DNA of 64,000 nt. Source: Nyssa sinensis (taxonomy: Eukaryota > Streptophyta > Magnoliopsida > Cornales > Nyssaceae). The translations under genes and the position numbers were made by a program. Below are positions 47,200-59,064 of this stretch, piece after piece. The stretch covers positions 50,490,501 to 50,554,500 of the forward strand of contig CM018032.1 in NCBI GenBank assembly GCA_008638375.1, read 5' to 3'. Under the pieces are notes generated by a model. It did not search any database and had not been told where the DNA came from. It saw nothing but the letters and a program-made list of their open reading frames with translations. Each line of letters opens with the position of its first letter. The first letter of the stretch is position 1.

Positions 47200-47764
47200 T
47201 AATTGGTGGGAGATAGAGAAAATATGAGGACATTATTTTTTACCGATATCCACGTCGTAAATAATAAAGTGATCTAAAACAATATCGTTTATTTATTTCT
47301 GACATAAGTCAACATCGGTAATATATTTTTATAATAGTTATTTCCGACAAAAATAATTGTCAGAAATATCGTATTTATTTTTTACTTTAAACAATGTCGG
47401 TCATATCAATTTTTTTATTTATTTCCGACTCAAAACATTGTTGGCTATATTTATCTTATTTCTGACATTTGAATCTGTTAGAAATATGAATCAATAAATT
47501 TTATATTCGCAATTTTATATATGAAGTTATTGTGTTATATTTCCGACATAGTTTAGAGTCGGTATTAGTTAAATATTACTGACAATATTTATTTCGGTTG
47601 GTAATAGTTAATTATTTCTGATGACTTAAGATGTCGAAAAATATGTCGTCGTCTTTTTACTATAATTCTGACATTTAATTTTTTCCGTTGTAAATACTTA
47701 ATGTACCGACGAATTTATAACTGACGGTGGCTATGCGTCAGTAAAAACCCCATTTCTTTTAGTG
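47200..47764. mobile_element. Right end of a CACTA (En/Spm) DNA transposon
   Basis: The sequence ends catttcttttagtg; its reverse starts CACTAAAAGAAATGGGG. The 500 bp inside the end is full of short direct and inverted copies of ttccgac and gtcgg, the subterminal repeats of this superfamily. I found no left end; the LTR element at 45148-47134 adjoins it and may interrupt it. Confidence 0.7.
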
Positions 47765-48265
47765 TAACTAAATGGCACCATGCACCTTTTCTTTCATCTA
47801 GGTCTTCTAATCCGCAACCAACGTTGATGGCTACATCTCATCCAAAATCTTTGCTAACCCTTACTATCGTAACAAAGCACACATCTTGATGCATCAAAGA
47901 TCAAAACTATTTTAACCCCCAAACTTTTCTACAATTCGTATTAGGCAATAGCCATAACTAAAACTATGATACCGGTTTGTTATAACAATGGAAGTTTTGA
48001 TTCCAATTTGTTATAAAATGGAAGCAACCAACGCAATAAGAATTGCAAAACCAAACAAAATACAGTAAGATAAAGAACAAAAAATTTACATGGTTTGGCA
48101 AGATGCTTATGTTCATAGGCGATAATGATCAATCCACTATGAATCAAAGGAGATTACAAGTGTAAAAACACTCATAAACTTAAAAGCTCCTTGACACCTA
48201 AAGACGGCTCACCAAGTGGCTCCTCACTCTCACAATAATCATAATCTCTAAACCTTACAATAACA

Positions 48266-48300
<35 letters not shown>

Positions 48301-48640
48301 ATGTGTGTGTGTGTGAGAACGAACTATTAAATCCGAAACCAAGTCAGCATAAGAAACCTTACACGCATCCGAAAAGGAAAGTTTTCTCCGTTAGGATGGG
48401 AACCACCTCAATGTTTGAACCAAAAGGCCACTGAAAATTACCGAGAACAAAGCTAGGTTAAAAAAAAATTCAGGTCCTAAACTGGTCATTAATGATACAA
48501 GTGAATTCATGATACCCACTTAACATCCTCTGCCGTAAGAGTGACGAGTTGCTACATGAAAAATGTTAAAACTTCTTATGAGAAATAGGAATTATGTGTG
48601 CATGAGTGGAACGTCCCCCCGTCTAAACTAGTTTGGGTCC
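47765..48640. other. Intergenic, nothing recognised apart from a microsatellite
   Basis: A TA/TG microsatellite lies at 48268-48316. No coding content is supported. Confidence 0.5.
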
Positions 48641-48775
48641 CTTGTTTGTATAGCCTATTGAGCTAAGCCATTTTTTTTTTGTTTGGAGTTTTAGCTCTCT
48701 GCCTAGGGAGGAGTCTTTTCCCCCCTTGCCTTTCTGTATATAGTTTTCATGTTTGAATAAAATACACTAAAAAAA
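48640..48775 (+). mobile_element. Possible LINE 3' tail
   Basis: A T-rich 3' UTR-like sequence (tgtatatagttttcatg) ends in aataaaatacactaaaaaaaa, similar in style to the LINE tail at 40680-40752. No coding part is attached. Confidence 0.35.
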
Positions 48776-49263
48776 ATAACTCGTATCATTTCCCCGAGTA
48801 TAATAATTTTATCTAGATTCTTACTCATTTTTTAGTTTATTCATTTTTCTTAAATGTAATATAGTTCTCGATCCCTCAGTGTCAACTGTTGAATGAAGCA
48901 GGCACTGCACATAGGTACGTACAACTGTTAAATGCTTATTCATGTCATTTAATATCGTAAACTAGATTTGCCTTACTGACTATTTTTTACAAGTACGAAT
49001 GTATTCACATATCTATATTTTCCAAGTCACTTATCTATCCTTGTATAAAAAAGCAAAAAAGCAAAAAGCGAAAAAGAAAGGAAAGAAAATTTGGGTCTTT
49101 GCTGGTATTTTCAAGTACTATTGTGAAGTTGAGTTTTCAGAGTAAAGACTCTAAAGTACTGTTGGCAGTCTTTGCTGTTATAATAATTAAACGGGAAAGC
49201 CAGTTTTGCTATCTGGATTTGTTAGTCATTTGTACTACAAAATTGCAACGATCGATCATCATG

Positions 49264-49264
<1 letters not shown>

Positions 49265-49300
<36 letters not shown>
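49265..49300. repeat. (TA)18 microsatellite
   Basis: It is an uninterrupted TA run. Confidence 0.95.
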
Positions 49301-51480
49301 TATATTGGGTTATTATTATTGTTATCAAAATTATTCAACTAACAATAAGATTAGAATGATGAGTTGGAGAAGATTAATCCAATGCTTAAAGAAATCTAAA
49401 TACCTCCTCGTTCACAAAAGAAAAGAAAAGTTTTCTCTGCTGGGAGCATTTGCACCAGCTGAGCTTGAAACAACCCCATCAAACAGTCGAGGGGACCACA
49501 GGTACATTGTAACGCACTAGATTCCTATATGTTTGGGCTCACCCTAGCTATCAATTAACTCTGCTGAAAATGCTACCCACCTATGGTACCCCTAATGCCA
49601 TAACAAACCCTAATTGTTTTTTGGAAGGCTATGGCTCTGTCATGGCTTACAAGGAAATATATTAATTTGCAGCATAGATCTAGGCCTAGCTCTCTCTCAA
49701 AAGTTGCATTATATATGGAGTTCAAGAATATCCCAGAATTTTTAGAACTAGTTTCCATTACTGTATTGCCACAGGCTAGCTACCAGTACATAATCATGAT
49801 TCTCATTTTAAAGTCTGCTTCTTCTAATATCTCTAGTCAACAGAAAAGCAAGGAAAGGGAAATTTTTGGCACCCAGTGTGCATGCAGTCCAACTGTTAAA
49901 GCTTGGATCTGGCTCTCCTCGGTGAAAGTAGATGCTAAGAGTTGTCTGATTAATGAAGAGATCAGTGGAGCAAACAACCTGAGATAGATACATCTACACT
50001 CTTGCTAAGTTGGGTCTATATCCGTGTATATATGTATGTGTGTATATGTATATATGTGTATGTATGTATGTGTGTGTGTCCTAGTTGTTAAATCACCAAT
50101 CAAGTCGACAAACAGGAGCTCATTCCACTATTTTGCACGCTCAAATATTTTATTAATTATAACTAAAAATTATTGCGCATGTTGTCTGTGAAAAAAGTTA
50201 CTTCAATAATTTCACTCTTTATTATTGAAAAGAACAAGAGAACATATTCACCATCCTCATCATTGGAATCGAAAATACTTGATGATTTCCAAATGACATG
50301 TTTGTTTGCGAGCTTAGAAGCCGGATAGAATAAATTCATCTCGGAGGATTAATAATTATCGGCTGAATTATGTAGTAACCTTGAGCTTGGATTATTTAGT
50401 GAGAGAGGAGAATTGGGATTATTAATCCAGTTACTTCCTACATTATCACAAGGAAAAAAGAAAGAGAGATTGGGGGGGGGGGGGGGGGGGGTTGAAGATT
50501 GAAGGGGCATCTTCTTCTTCTTGTTTTTTAAAGAACCCAGCTATTAATCTATTGAAAGAATCAGAATATATATAACAAATCCATAGTTATCAGATAAAAT
50601 CACAAAATTAACTGTGAAAGGCTAGTCAGAATGTTTTCACCTCTCTCTATCTCACTCCTTACATTATATAGTCGGTCTATACTAAACACCTTCTTAGTAT
50701 GGAATATTGGATCAATATTTCACTCACTACTACCCCGTAAATTATGAGTGAAGGAATAACTTATCCATTCTCATCCAGGCCATCAAACAAACAGGACCTC
50801 AAAGAAAAAGAAAAGCAGATTAAAACTTAACGGGCAAGAAGTACTTCCCATACAAGTGAACGTGAATTCCTCTTTTTGTTGCTCGAGGGAGAAAAGTGGA
50901 ATACAGTTTTTTTTGTTTTTTTTGGCATGGAAATATGAGATTTCCATCATATCAATATCTCTAGCAAAGTTATGTCAATAGTGTAAACCTTGGGAAAAGG
51001 AAAGTGTTTCACATCATAATATTTTGGCTTCATATGTTGGTAGTGGAGGAAAGAAGTGACATTCTTCGCAACACATTCCCATCTTTTCATGTTGAATACA
51101 AGTGCTCCAAACAACTTCGATCTAATTATAATTAATGGGAAGAAATTTATCACATGGAACCAAAAATGCTTTGGAAAACAAGAAAGCCAACATAGTGGTC
51201 GAAACAACTATGGAAGGACGTGGAAAAAATTATCTAATAAGATTATTACACTATGTCATTATTTAATGTGTCGTGATAGTGTTTTACAAAATTTTATAAT
51301 TTTTTATAATTCATGAGAATTAATTTTTTTTACAAATTTAAAAATTTTGAATAGTTTATAAAACACCATTATATAGTAACGTGATGTAATGATATTATTA
51401 AATAATTACTCATTTCGTGGATATTGATCATCAAAAATAGTGGCCCGGGGGCTTAACTGCTAAGGTATTGTGTCCCCTAA
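49301..51480. other. Intergenic with simple repeats
   Basis: A TG/TA mixed microsatellite is at 50015-50085 and a run of about 20 G at 50472-50491. No gene is supported. Confidence 0.5.
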
Positions 51481-51499
51481 AAATTTTAAAATTCTGATT

Positions 51500-52455
51500 A
51501 TTTTTTTTACCCATCATTTGTATGAAATTTTTTCAAAAATTAAGATCATGTTTAGTAGGCCAGAATGAAAGTAGGAATGGAATACACATTCCTGATGCTA
51601 TTCTATTCTTGTATTTGTTTAAATTTTTTAGACCAGAATGGTCATTCCAAATAGAATGACTATTCCCAAAAAAACTGAAATTTTCATTCCTTACCAAAAG
51701 TCATGGAATGCTCATTCCAATCCTTACCAAAATTTTTAATTTTTTTTTTTTTGGCCAATAAAATAAATGCAGGTTAATTTTTTTTTTATCAAACGTACAT
51801 GAAAGCTTTAAAATTTATACAAGTACTTTGAATATCTAACTTAATATTAATTTCATTCTAACAATTTAATGATTCAAACCAAACACAGGAATGTAATTGT
51901 CATTCTATTATTAAATATTCAGCCAAACAAAAAAATTGAATAATTATTCTCATTTCATTCTTACTCCATTTTATTCTTGATATTATTTCATTCATCTCTT
52001 ATACCATTACAACATATCAGTTATTTCATTCTTCTCTTATTTCATTACAACATACCAAACATGCCTTAAGAGTTGGTCTCCAAAATTTTTATAGCTCCGC
52101 AGGAATCCTCTTTCAATTCTACAATCTCTCATAATACTTTTGGACTTGCTGCTGTTCGAGAGCCGTTAAAAAATTATGACACCTGTATCTCATAAAATAT
52201 TAAAATTATAAATACCATCACATCTTGAATAATGTTTTGAGTATTGCTCATCGAATTGTAATGACAGTACTATCCTCCAACATATGATTTTTTACCTATA
52301 ATTTGTATGAAATTTCTTAAAAAATTTAGAGTTAGTCCCCTGAACTTTCAAATATTCATAGAAATCCCCTTTCAATTCAATTTTTGCTTTCCTATGTAGT
52401 ATTTGTGGATTCACCACTGATCGAGAGCCGTTAAAGAACTACAACATCAGCACTT
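51500..52455. repeat. Diverged direct duplication interrupted by the MITE
   Basis: 51510-51540 plus 52071-52190 match 52290-52455: both have atttgtatgaaatt, then agtt-gtc, tcctctttcaatt or tcccctttcaatt, and gatcgagagccgttaaa or ttcgagagccgttaaa. Confidence 0.7.
51541..52070. mobile_element. MITE with catgtttggta-type inverted repeats
   Basis: The left end reads atcatgtttagtaggccaga and the right end, reversed, gcatgtttggtatgttgtaa. It is flanked by taag on both sides. Many internal copies of cattcc/cattct on both strands and no ORF fit a MITE. The flanking DNA is itself a duplicate of 52285-52455, which gives a near empty site. Confidence 0.55.
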
Positions 52456-52460
52456 GGACC

Positions 52461-53023
52461 AGAAAATGGCTTTGATTGAAACAACCCAATGAAAGGTATA
52501 GTAGATCAGCGAAATGTAGGATCACATACAAGAAAGATTAGCAATATCAGATATGGGGCCATGCAAGTAAACTTCTTTTTTTTTTCTCTCCGCTGCACGC
52601 AAGTTTCTAGATCACAAATGGACACAGAATGTACAAACTGCCAAAAAAAAAAGAAAAAAATTGATTTGCTAAATCGTGGAAATACATCAAGGCTAACACC
52701 CCATGTTCTAAATTAATATTTGAGGCATTCAAGATTCTGCTACTCTAAAATGTATCCTCACAAAGTCTGCATTGGGGAAAAGAAAAAACAAAAACAAAAG
52801 AAGAATAAGAAATATATACTACTGCAAAGGATATATATATATATATATATATATATTGTTCTGTTCCAAAAATGAGGAATTGGAAACTGTCACCAAAAAG
52901 AAAAGGCTATATGGAATTTAGACAAGCATGGAGAAAAGCTCCTTTGCATGGATAAAACAGAACACATCTCCCTGATCCTTCCAAATTGATTGAATATTTG
53001 TGCATGCATTGATTGTAAAAATC
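52461..53023. other. Intergenic, nothing recognised
   Basis: It contains a TA microsatellite at 52830-52857 only. Confidence 0.5.
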
Positions 53024-53039
53024 AACAACTTTCAAATGG

Positions 53040-53308
53040 AACTCTAAAGGGGTAGTTCGGTTGGAGACGTCAAAGGAATAAATGTTTAGAAGTGTCAGGT
53101 TCCTGATTCAACACTTCACAGTTCGGTTGGAGACGTCAAAGGAATAAATGTTTAGAAGTGTCAGGTTCCTGATTCAACACTTCACAAGTACTCTTGGGAT
53201 CACTCTCTCCGCAGTCCTGGAAGGAGGGCCCAAGTTTACGATCTGATCACGCAATCAAATATTGTGGTTGGCGGGGTTGGTTCCGGGTCACCCAAAAGAG
53301 AAAAGAAA
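53040..53308 (+). mobile_element. tRNA-derived-type SINE with a duplicated promoter segment
   Basis: A perfect 16-bp target duplication (aacaactttcaaatgg) lies at 53024-53039 and 53309-53324. The body holds an A-box-like tagttcggttgg and a B-box-like ggttcctgattc, ends in an A-rich tail (cccaaaagagaaaagaaa), and has no ORF. A 66-bp block with both boxes occurs twice in tandem without differences (53055-53120, 53121-53186). The family name is unknown to me. Confidence 0.85.
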
Positions 53309-53324
53309 AACAACTTTCAAATGG

Positions 53325-56300
53325 TCAAAAAGTTCTACACATGGATAATTTCACATTGATTATTTTACTGTCCAACACAAAATGTATTGATCCAGGATTT
53401 CTTGATTTCTCAACAAAAATACATATACTTGTATAAATGAGCAAATATAACATGTAAACATGGTCATATGTATGAGGTATCATTGGGTTACTCTGGTAAT
53501 TATCAGCTTACAATTTACTTGATTCTCCCACTTCCCTAGCTCAATTCAGTATGTGTCTGGGTTCATTCTTCTCATGATCACCAGTAATCCCTTCTCTATT
53601 TATAGGAATTCTATTTTGCTTCTCATGCTCACCGTAACAACATCATCCCTTTTCCACAACACTTAATGAAACAATTGATCTGCTAATACACTTTCTGTAG
53701 TTTCATTCTTTCATCCACTTCCTTCTGTGATAAATTAATTATCTATATATTTGAGGTAAATATAATTAATAAATTGTTATTGCCAATAGACTTGTATATA
53801 TTTTAATAGACATGTTTGGAGATATCGAGTGTTACTCTAATAGTTGACTGATGCAAATTTAGTACCTGTCTTCGTATAGAACTCATAACACTTTATAAAA
53901 AAGCCCTCAATCTCAAGTACTCCACAAAGCTACTTGAATAATTTATTAGCAGTTAATTCCATCTAGAGCCATATACTACATTAAAATCCTTACACTGATT
54001 TCTAGACAAACCATATTTAACGTCGATTTACCAAGCGAAACAGGTCTTAATAATTATTTACAGGCCAAATGGGCTTTAATCTTTTCTCACCACTGCAACC
54101 CGTATACCTTTTGGCTTCTTCTATTCTTTTTGACACTTGAATCAAATTAGTTGTCCATATTGGGTTATATCTGGTTCTTCCATGTATTTTTGTGGTTTTA
54201 CCAATCATTTCATTATGTGGAGCCCGTTTGCTCTAGAAACACAAGCGGAAAAGAAGCTAAAGGCAGCCTCCTATTAGGCTAAGTTGAGGGAAGTAGTCTG
54301 AGATTGTTTAGTGATCACATGCATGGAACAAAATTAAGAATTGTTTTATTTTCTAATTCTAATTAACTTGCACAAGGACAACAGGAAGGCAAAGATTAAC
54401 CTAGCTGAGTTGATAGGTGAATCACATGATGCCTATAATTTAACAAAGCATATCACCTTGCACATGACCAGCAAAAAAAAGGCTTTCTTTTGACAATCCC
54501 AAGTTGCGGGATTTACAACCTTTTTTTTTGGAAAAATTTTGCTGTTTATTAGAAAAGGAAGAAGAAAGAACACAACTCCAGAGGGGAACACAAGCTAAAG
54601 AACTAGCCAAAAACAAGAGAAAACCATACAGCCTTCAGCCTTCGTTAAGTTGATGTGTTAATTGTGCTTGTGTGAACATACATAAATATATACGTATACA
54701 TCTAAATATATATATAGATATATTATGCATACAATATGTATTTATGAACATACATTTGCATTATGTTTGTATGTGCATATAAGAAAGTTTTTATCGCATC
54801 ACCTGTGACTTTCTGAAGGAACTTAAAAGCTCTTGATATCCTGTCTAGAAAAGTAGGGCAATTTGTAATGTATAGATCATCTACTGGTGATCCATGTCCA
54901 ACAGGAGATAACATGTGCATCGCTATTGATGAATGCATCCTGGTTTTTGAATCAGTTGCTTTTCTTAACAGAATATAGACGAATAAATTATAGTTGTAAT
55001 ATTGGTAGTTGTTTTCGAAAGATTGTATAATTGTCTTTTATAAGACATGCTGGTCGAGAGACCAGATACTATACTTAATTGCTAGCACACCTAACACCTA
55101 AACATGAATCTATTTAACATTAGAAGCTATATTTTACCCAAAATACTCTTCATCTCTTTACATACATTACTTGTTTCCAAATTTTCGCTTCATAAGATAT
55201 TCCAGTAGGATTTTAAATCTATATTTAAATAAGTTTATATCATGCCAAGTGCAGAAGGTCCATCCATGATTTATAACAAAGAAGGCTTTAATTTTTGGGC
55301 TATTAATTTTTAATTCTTTGGAAATCTTTAATCATGGGATTAATTAAACAATATTATCCAGTAACGGGGATATCTTGACAAAAAATTTCCCATTACTGGT
55401 GGGAAGTTTCCAGTAGATGATGTCTTCTCTCCTCTAGTTTGGTATATGAAGAGAGATGCTAGTATTATTCACTGAAGTTCCAATCTTTGTAACATGATTG
55501 GTACTCGCAATACATGCACTCACCGCATAACACCAATGAGTGCGGTGTCCAAGATAGGAATATTGATCATTTTCCTAATTTCTTTTTCAAATTTTGGTTA
55601 AGTTGACAAGTTGATACTCTTGCCTCAATAACAGCTGGCAATGAATAACTAAAAGGGAGAGTACTCTTGTAGGAGCACAGTGTTCTCCTATGTATGACAA
55701 GCCCCATCAGTTGTCATGTAATGAAGGTCTTTTCTGAGATACATTGGTTGCAGCCTCAGAAATTCCTGATGGTTTCAGAAAATGGAAATCGCATAATCAT
55801 CCAACCCCTTTCAACAGCTCTTAAATCTTAAGTTGATAGAAAGAGATGTAAAATAATCTCTCAACCACCTCCTCAAGCATTAGAGAAACATGTTTGAGTC
55901 CCAACAAACTTTCATAAGTACCATAGGGATTAGAGAAACATGTTTGAGTCCCTCACAATTTTCATAAACCATAATTTGTAATAATTGCATGTTGATTAGA
56001 ATTAGTTAAAATTGTTTTAAAATACTTAGCCTAGTTTATCAAACTAGCCTAATATAATGAAGACTAGCCTAATATAATGAAGAGGACAGCTTATCTGTAG
56101 CCTATCTTATAACATGTCAGAAATGATGAAAACAATTTCAGATGATACCGGTTGTATATAAGCATAAGAGAATAAAGAACGTAATGGTTTTTTTTCCATT
56201 AGGAAATGGGAAATCCATAATTGTTGAAGCCATCAATATATCAAAGATCAGACAAACATGTTATGGGTCAGCAAATTTTTAAACTATATTCATAATAATA

Positions 56301-56900
56301 GAAGGGTATCTTTTATAAAATGAATCGTACCACTACTTTGTTCCACGTATAAGGTATACCCATATATGCAATAAGCAAAGGCAGCTGATAAGCAAAATTT
56401 TTTTGGACATGAAAATCACATCTATACATGTCCATTCAAGAAACTAATGAGAAAATTGTTTGTGTGTAGATACATGTGTGTGTCTATATATATATATATG
56501 AGTTTGCTTTCACCTTTTGAACATGAATGTTCATGCATGACTTGACCGCCTATACCGAAAGAAAAAAATACTCCCAGTGTAGATTGTCCAACTATATAAG
56601 CAACCGATTTGAGTTCCCAATTCAAACCGGCAAGTATACGGGTAAACTGGGAAAAAGCAGCTTCGAAGTTCAAACTTAACCAGAAAGCGTAATTAAATCA
56701 ACCCATAATAAAAGGAAATGCTTTGTAAAACAAAAAAAAAAAAAAAAACAAGAGACACTACGATACAATCCCATCTGCTACCAAAAACAACTTTATATTT
56801 CAACGAGAATAAGAATAATTCATCTTTGCTTTGAAATCTGAACTAAAACCAAACATCATGTTTCCATTTCCTCCTCTTTGTTCTCCTTTCTCTTTTCTTT
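53325..56900. other. Intergenic, small repeats only
   Basis: A short duplication (attagagaaacatgtttgag) lies near 55880-55950 and a 20-bp tandem pair (actagcctaatataatgaag) near 56045-56084. A minus-strand LINE tail-like stretch is possible near 54530-54640. No gene is supported. Confidence 0.45.
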
Positions 56901-57000
56901 CCAGTTCAATTCGTGTCAAATTAATGGAGTAGAACAACTACATTCATGTATTGAATATAGACTAGAGAGTGAAGGCTGGTGAGAGAGAAGGATGTGGTGT

Positions 57001-58452
57001 TTAAGATCTTGGGTGTGGGAAGAATTGCGTACCAGCCATGAAAGTGTTGAATGGAGCTGTGTATAGAGAAGGATCAAGAAATGCTGCGGAGGGTGAAGCC
57101 ACTGCTACACTAGTAGTGGCCGTGGGAGCGGCTGCAGTAATGAGATTAAGTTGTTGAGTGCCTCCACTGCCGCCACCGGAGGAGCTTTCGCCGGCCGTGT
57201 GGTGAGTTTCAGGGCCTTTATCATAGAGAATTCCTTTGAATACATGTCCACCAATGTTAACGGCCGTCTGATAGGCATACTGGTCATCAGCTTCCTCGAT
57301 GGAGCTCACTCGAACACAACGAAAAACCGCGGGTGAATTTACCTCGACTGGAAAATTTCCAACTTCGAACCCTAATAAGATGCAAAAACCATTAGATTGT
57401 GACACAAAATGAAAGTTTTTGGAAGATAATAATTAAAAGTAGGGATAAGGACAACCAAATACAAGCACAGGCAACACACATATCAACACGCAGAGACACA
57501 CACAAAGAGGAAAAATAGTCTCTTCCCTGTCAATCCATTCGTCAGGATTACTAAAAAACAGTATTTAGAAAGAAAAAGATAAACAAAAAAAGTTGATGGG
57601 TTTTACTATGGAGGTCGATTTGATCACACGCAATCGATTTTATTTTTTTAAAATTTTCTTTTGGGAAATTGTAGGAGTGATGACTCACTCTCTCTCCCCT
57701 TGGATTTCTCCAGAATTTTTTATGCAATCCACATGAATCTTCGAAAGTGTTTGGTTCTGAGTATAAAGAAACAACTGAACTCTACCTGACGACGTGTTGG
57801 TGGGTAACCGAGTGCAGACGAGAGAGGAAGCAGTTGGATTCTCTCTCAGCCTTTTGGGATTCTCTCTGTGCATCTGCAGTTGTTGCTGTTGCCGTTGTTC
57901 TTGTTGTTGCTGCTGCTGCAAGGCATCAAGTTGTTGTTGCCTCTCACGTCTTTTAGCAGCTGAAACCCAAGTGCTCTTGACATGGGTCTGGCACTGAAAC
58001 CCTCGGTTCTTACAACAAGCCCTACACCTCATGTGGGCACAGTCCTTCTTTGCTTGGTTTCCACAATCTTGGCAGCTGATACTACCACCACCACCTCCTC
58101 CGCCGCCGCCGCCACCAGTTCTCATCATCAGAAAATCCGATCTCGACGACTCATCGAAGATATTGAGTGAGCTCCGGTTGGTCCTAACACCTAGGCCTCC
58201 GGCAGATGAATAAAGATCTTGTAATGGATTAATCTGACGTTGTTGTTGCTGCTGCTGCCATGGCTCGAAACCCTTGTAAGATATGTCTTCATTTCTGTAC
58301 AAGAATAAGCTTTCAGGACTGATTTCGTTAGCTGGGTTGTTGTTGTTGCTACTTTGTTGGTACCGTTGCTCTTCGTTGCTGCTTTGTTGGTACCGTTGCT
58401 CTTCGTTGCTGCTCGTTCCTCTTCCTCCACCTAGTGAGAAGAACCCAGCCAT
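57001..58452 (-). CDS. SRS: SHI-RELATED SEQUENCE (SHI/STY family) zinc-finger transcription factor
   Basis: Two exons, 58452-57786 and 57371-57001, joined over a 414-bp GT-AG intron give 345 residues. The start [12 protein letters not shown] is the family's usual N-terminus; an upstream in-frame ATG at 58536 is less likely. The RING-like zinc finger lies at residues 127-161 ([20 protein letters not shown], then [12 protein letters not shown]). The IGGH domain is in exon 2 ([20 protein letters not shown], then [12 protein letters not shown], about 239-273). Q-rich, G-run and S/T-rich linkers are low complexity. SRS proteins are nuclear activators of auxin biosynthesis genes, acting in gynoecium, leaf and root primordia. 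No breaks are seen; the exact paralogue is unknown. Confidence 0.95.
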
Positions 58453-59027
58453 AGTTCCACCTTTAAACCTGTCCCTAACCTCAATTGTGACTGAAAATCC
58501 ATAGCAGAAACACAAACTCCCAAGATTGGAACCCAAAAATGAACTGGGTATTCTTCAAATTTTCTGGGTTTCTCTGGGCCTAATTGTTTTCTTGCTTTGC
58601 TTTTTTGGGAGTGGGTAAGATGTAGAGATGGGATCTCAATGAGGGTGTTTTTGTTTTTGTGTGTTTGTCTCTCTATCGTGAAAGAGTAAGTAGTTTGAGT
58701 TCGCAAATTGTTGGTGATCGAATTGGGGGTGTTGGGGCTATTGCAGCTTTTTCTCGGACAGACGGAGACTTTTGGGAATAGAGTTAATCGAGCCTTCAAT
58801 TCTTTGGTGTATTGTAAGCATTGAACACACAGAATTACAGCTCTGCAACGCCGCCATGGCTAAAAAGCAAACTTTTTTCTGCTCTCTGCCATCACCAATT
58901 TATGAAGTCTCCCAACAGGTCCCTCCTTCCATTTCTTCCCTCTTTCTTTCACTGATCGGTGGTTCCAAGTAACCAGCCTTTAGCACTCAACACTACTGTT
59001 AGCTTTCTTGTTTGTGTACTATCGAAG

Positions 59028-59060
<33 letters not shown>
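58453..59060 (-). promoter_or_regulatory. Upstream region of the SRS gene with a (CT)n tract
   Basis: A CT repeat at 59032-59060 (GA on the gene strand) lies about 580 bp upstream of the start codon. GA tracts are common in plant promoters and 5' UTRs. No TATA box is confidently placed. Confidence 0.35.

Positions 59061-59064
<4 letters not shown>

Noticed and set aside
48764..48790. cactaaaaaaaat as the missing CACTA left end
   Set aside because: It lies to the right of the right terminus in the wrong relation and reads better as an A-rich tail.
53194..53436. Plus-strand 80-codon ORF
   Set aside because: It crosses the SINE body, its A-rich tail and the target duplication, so it is not a gene.
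57747..58213. Plus-strand C-rich and P-rich ORFs
   Set aside because: They are shadows of the Q- and G-rich coding exon of the SRS gene on the other strand.
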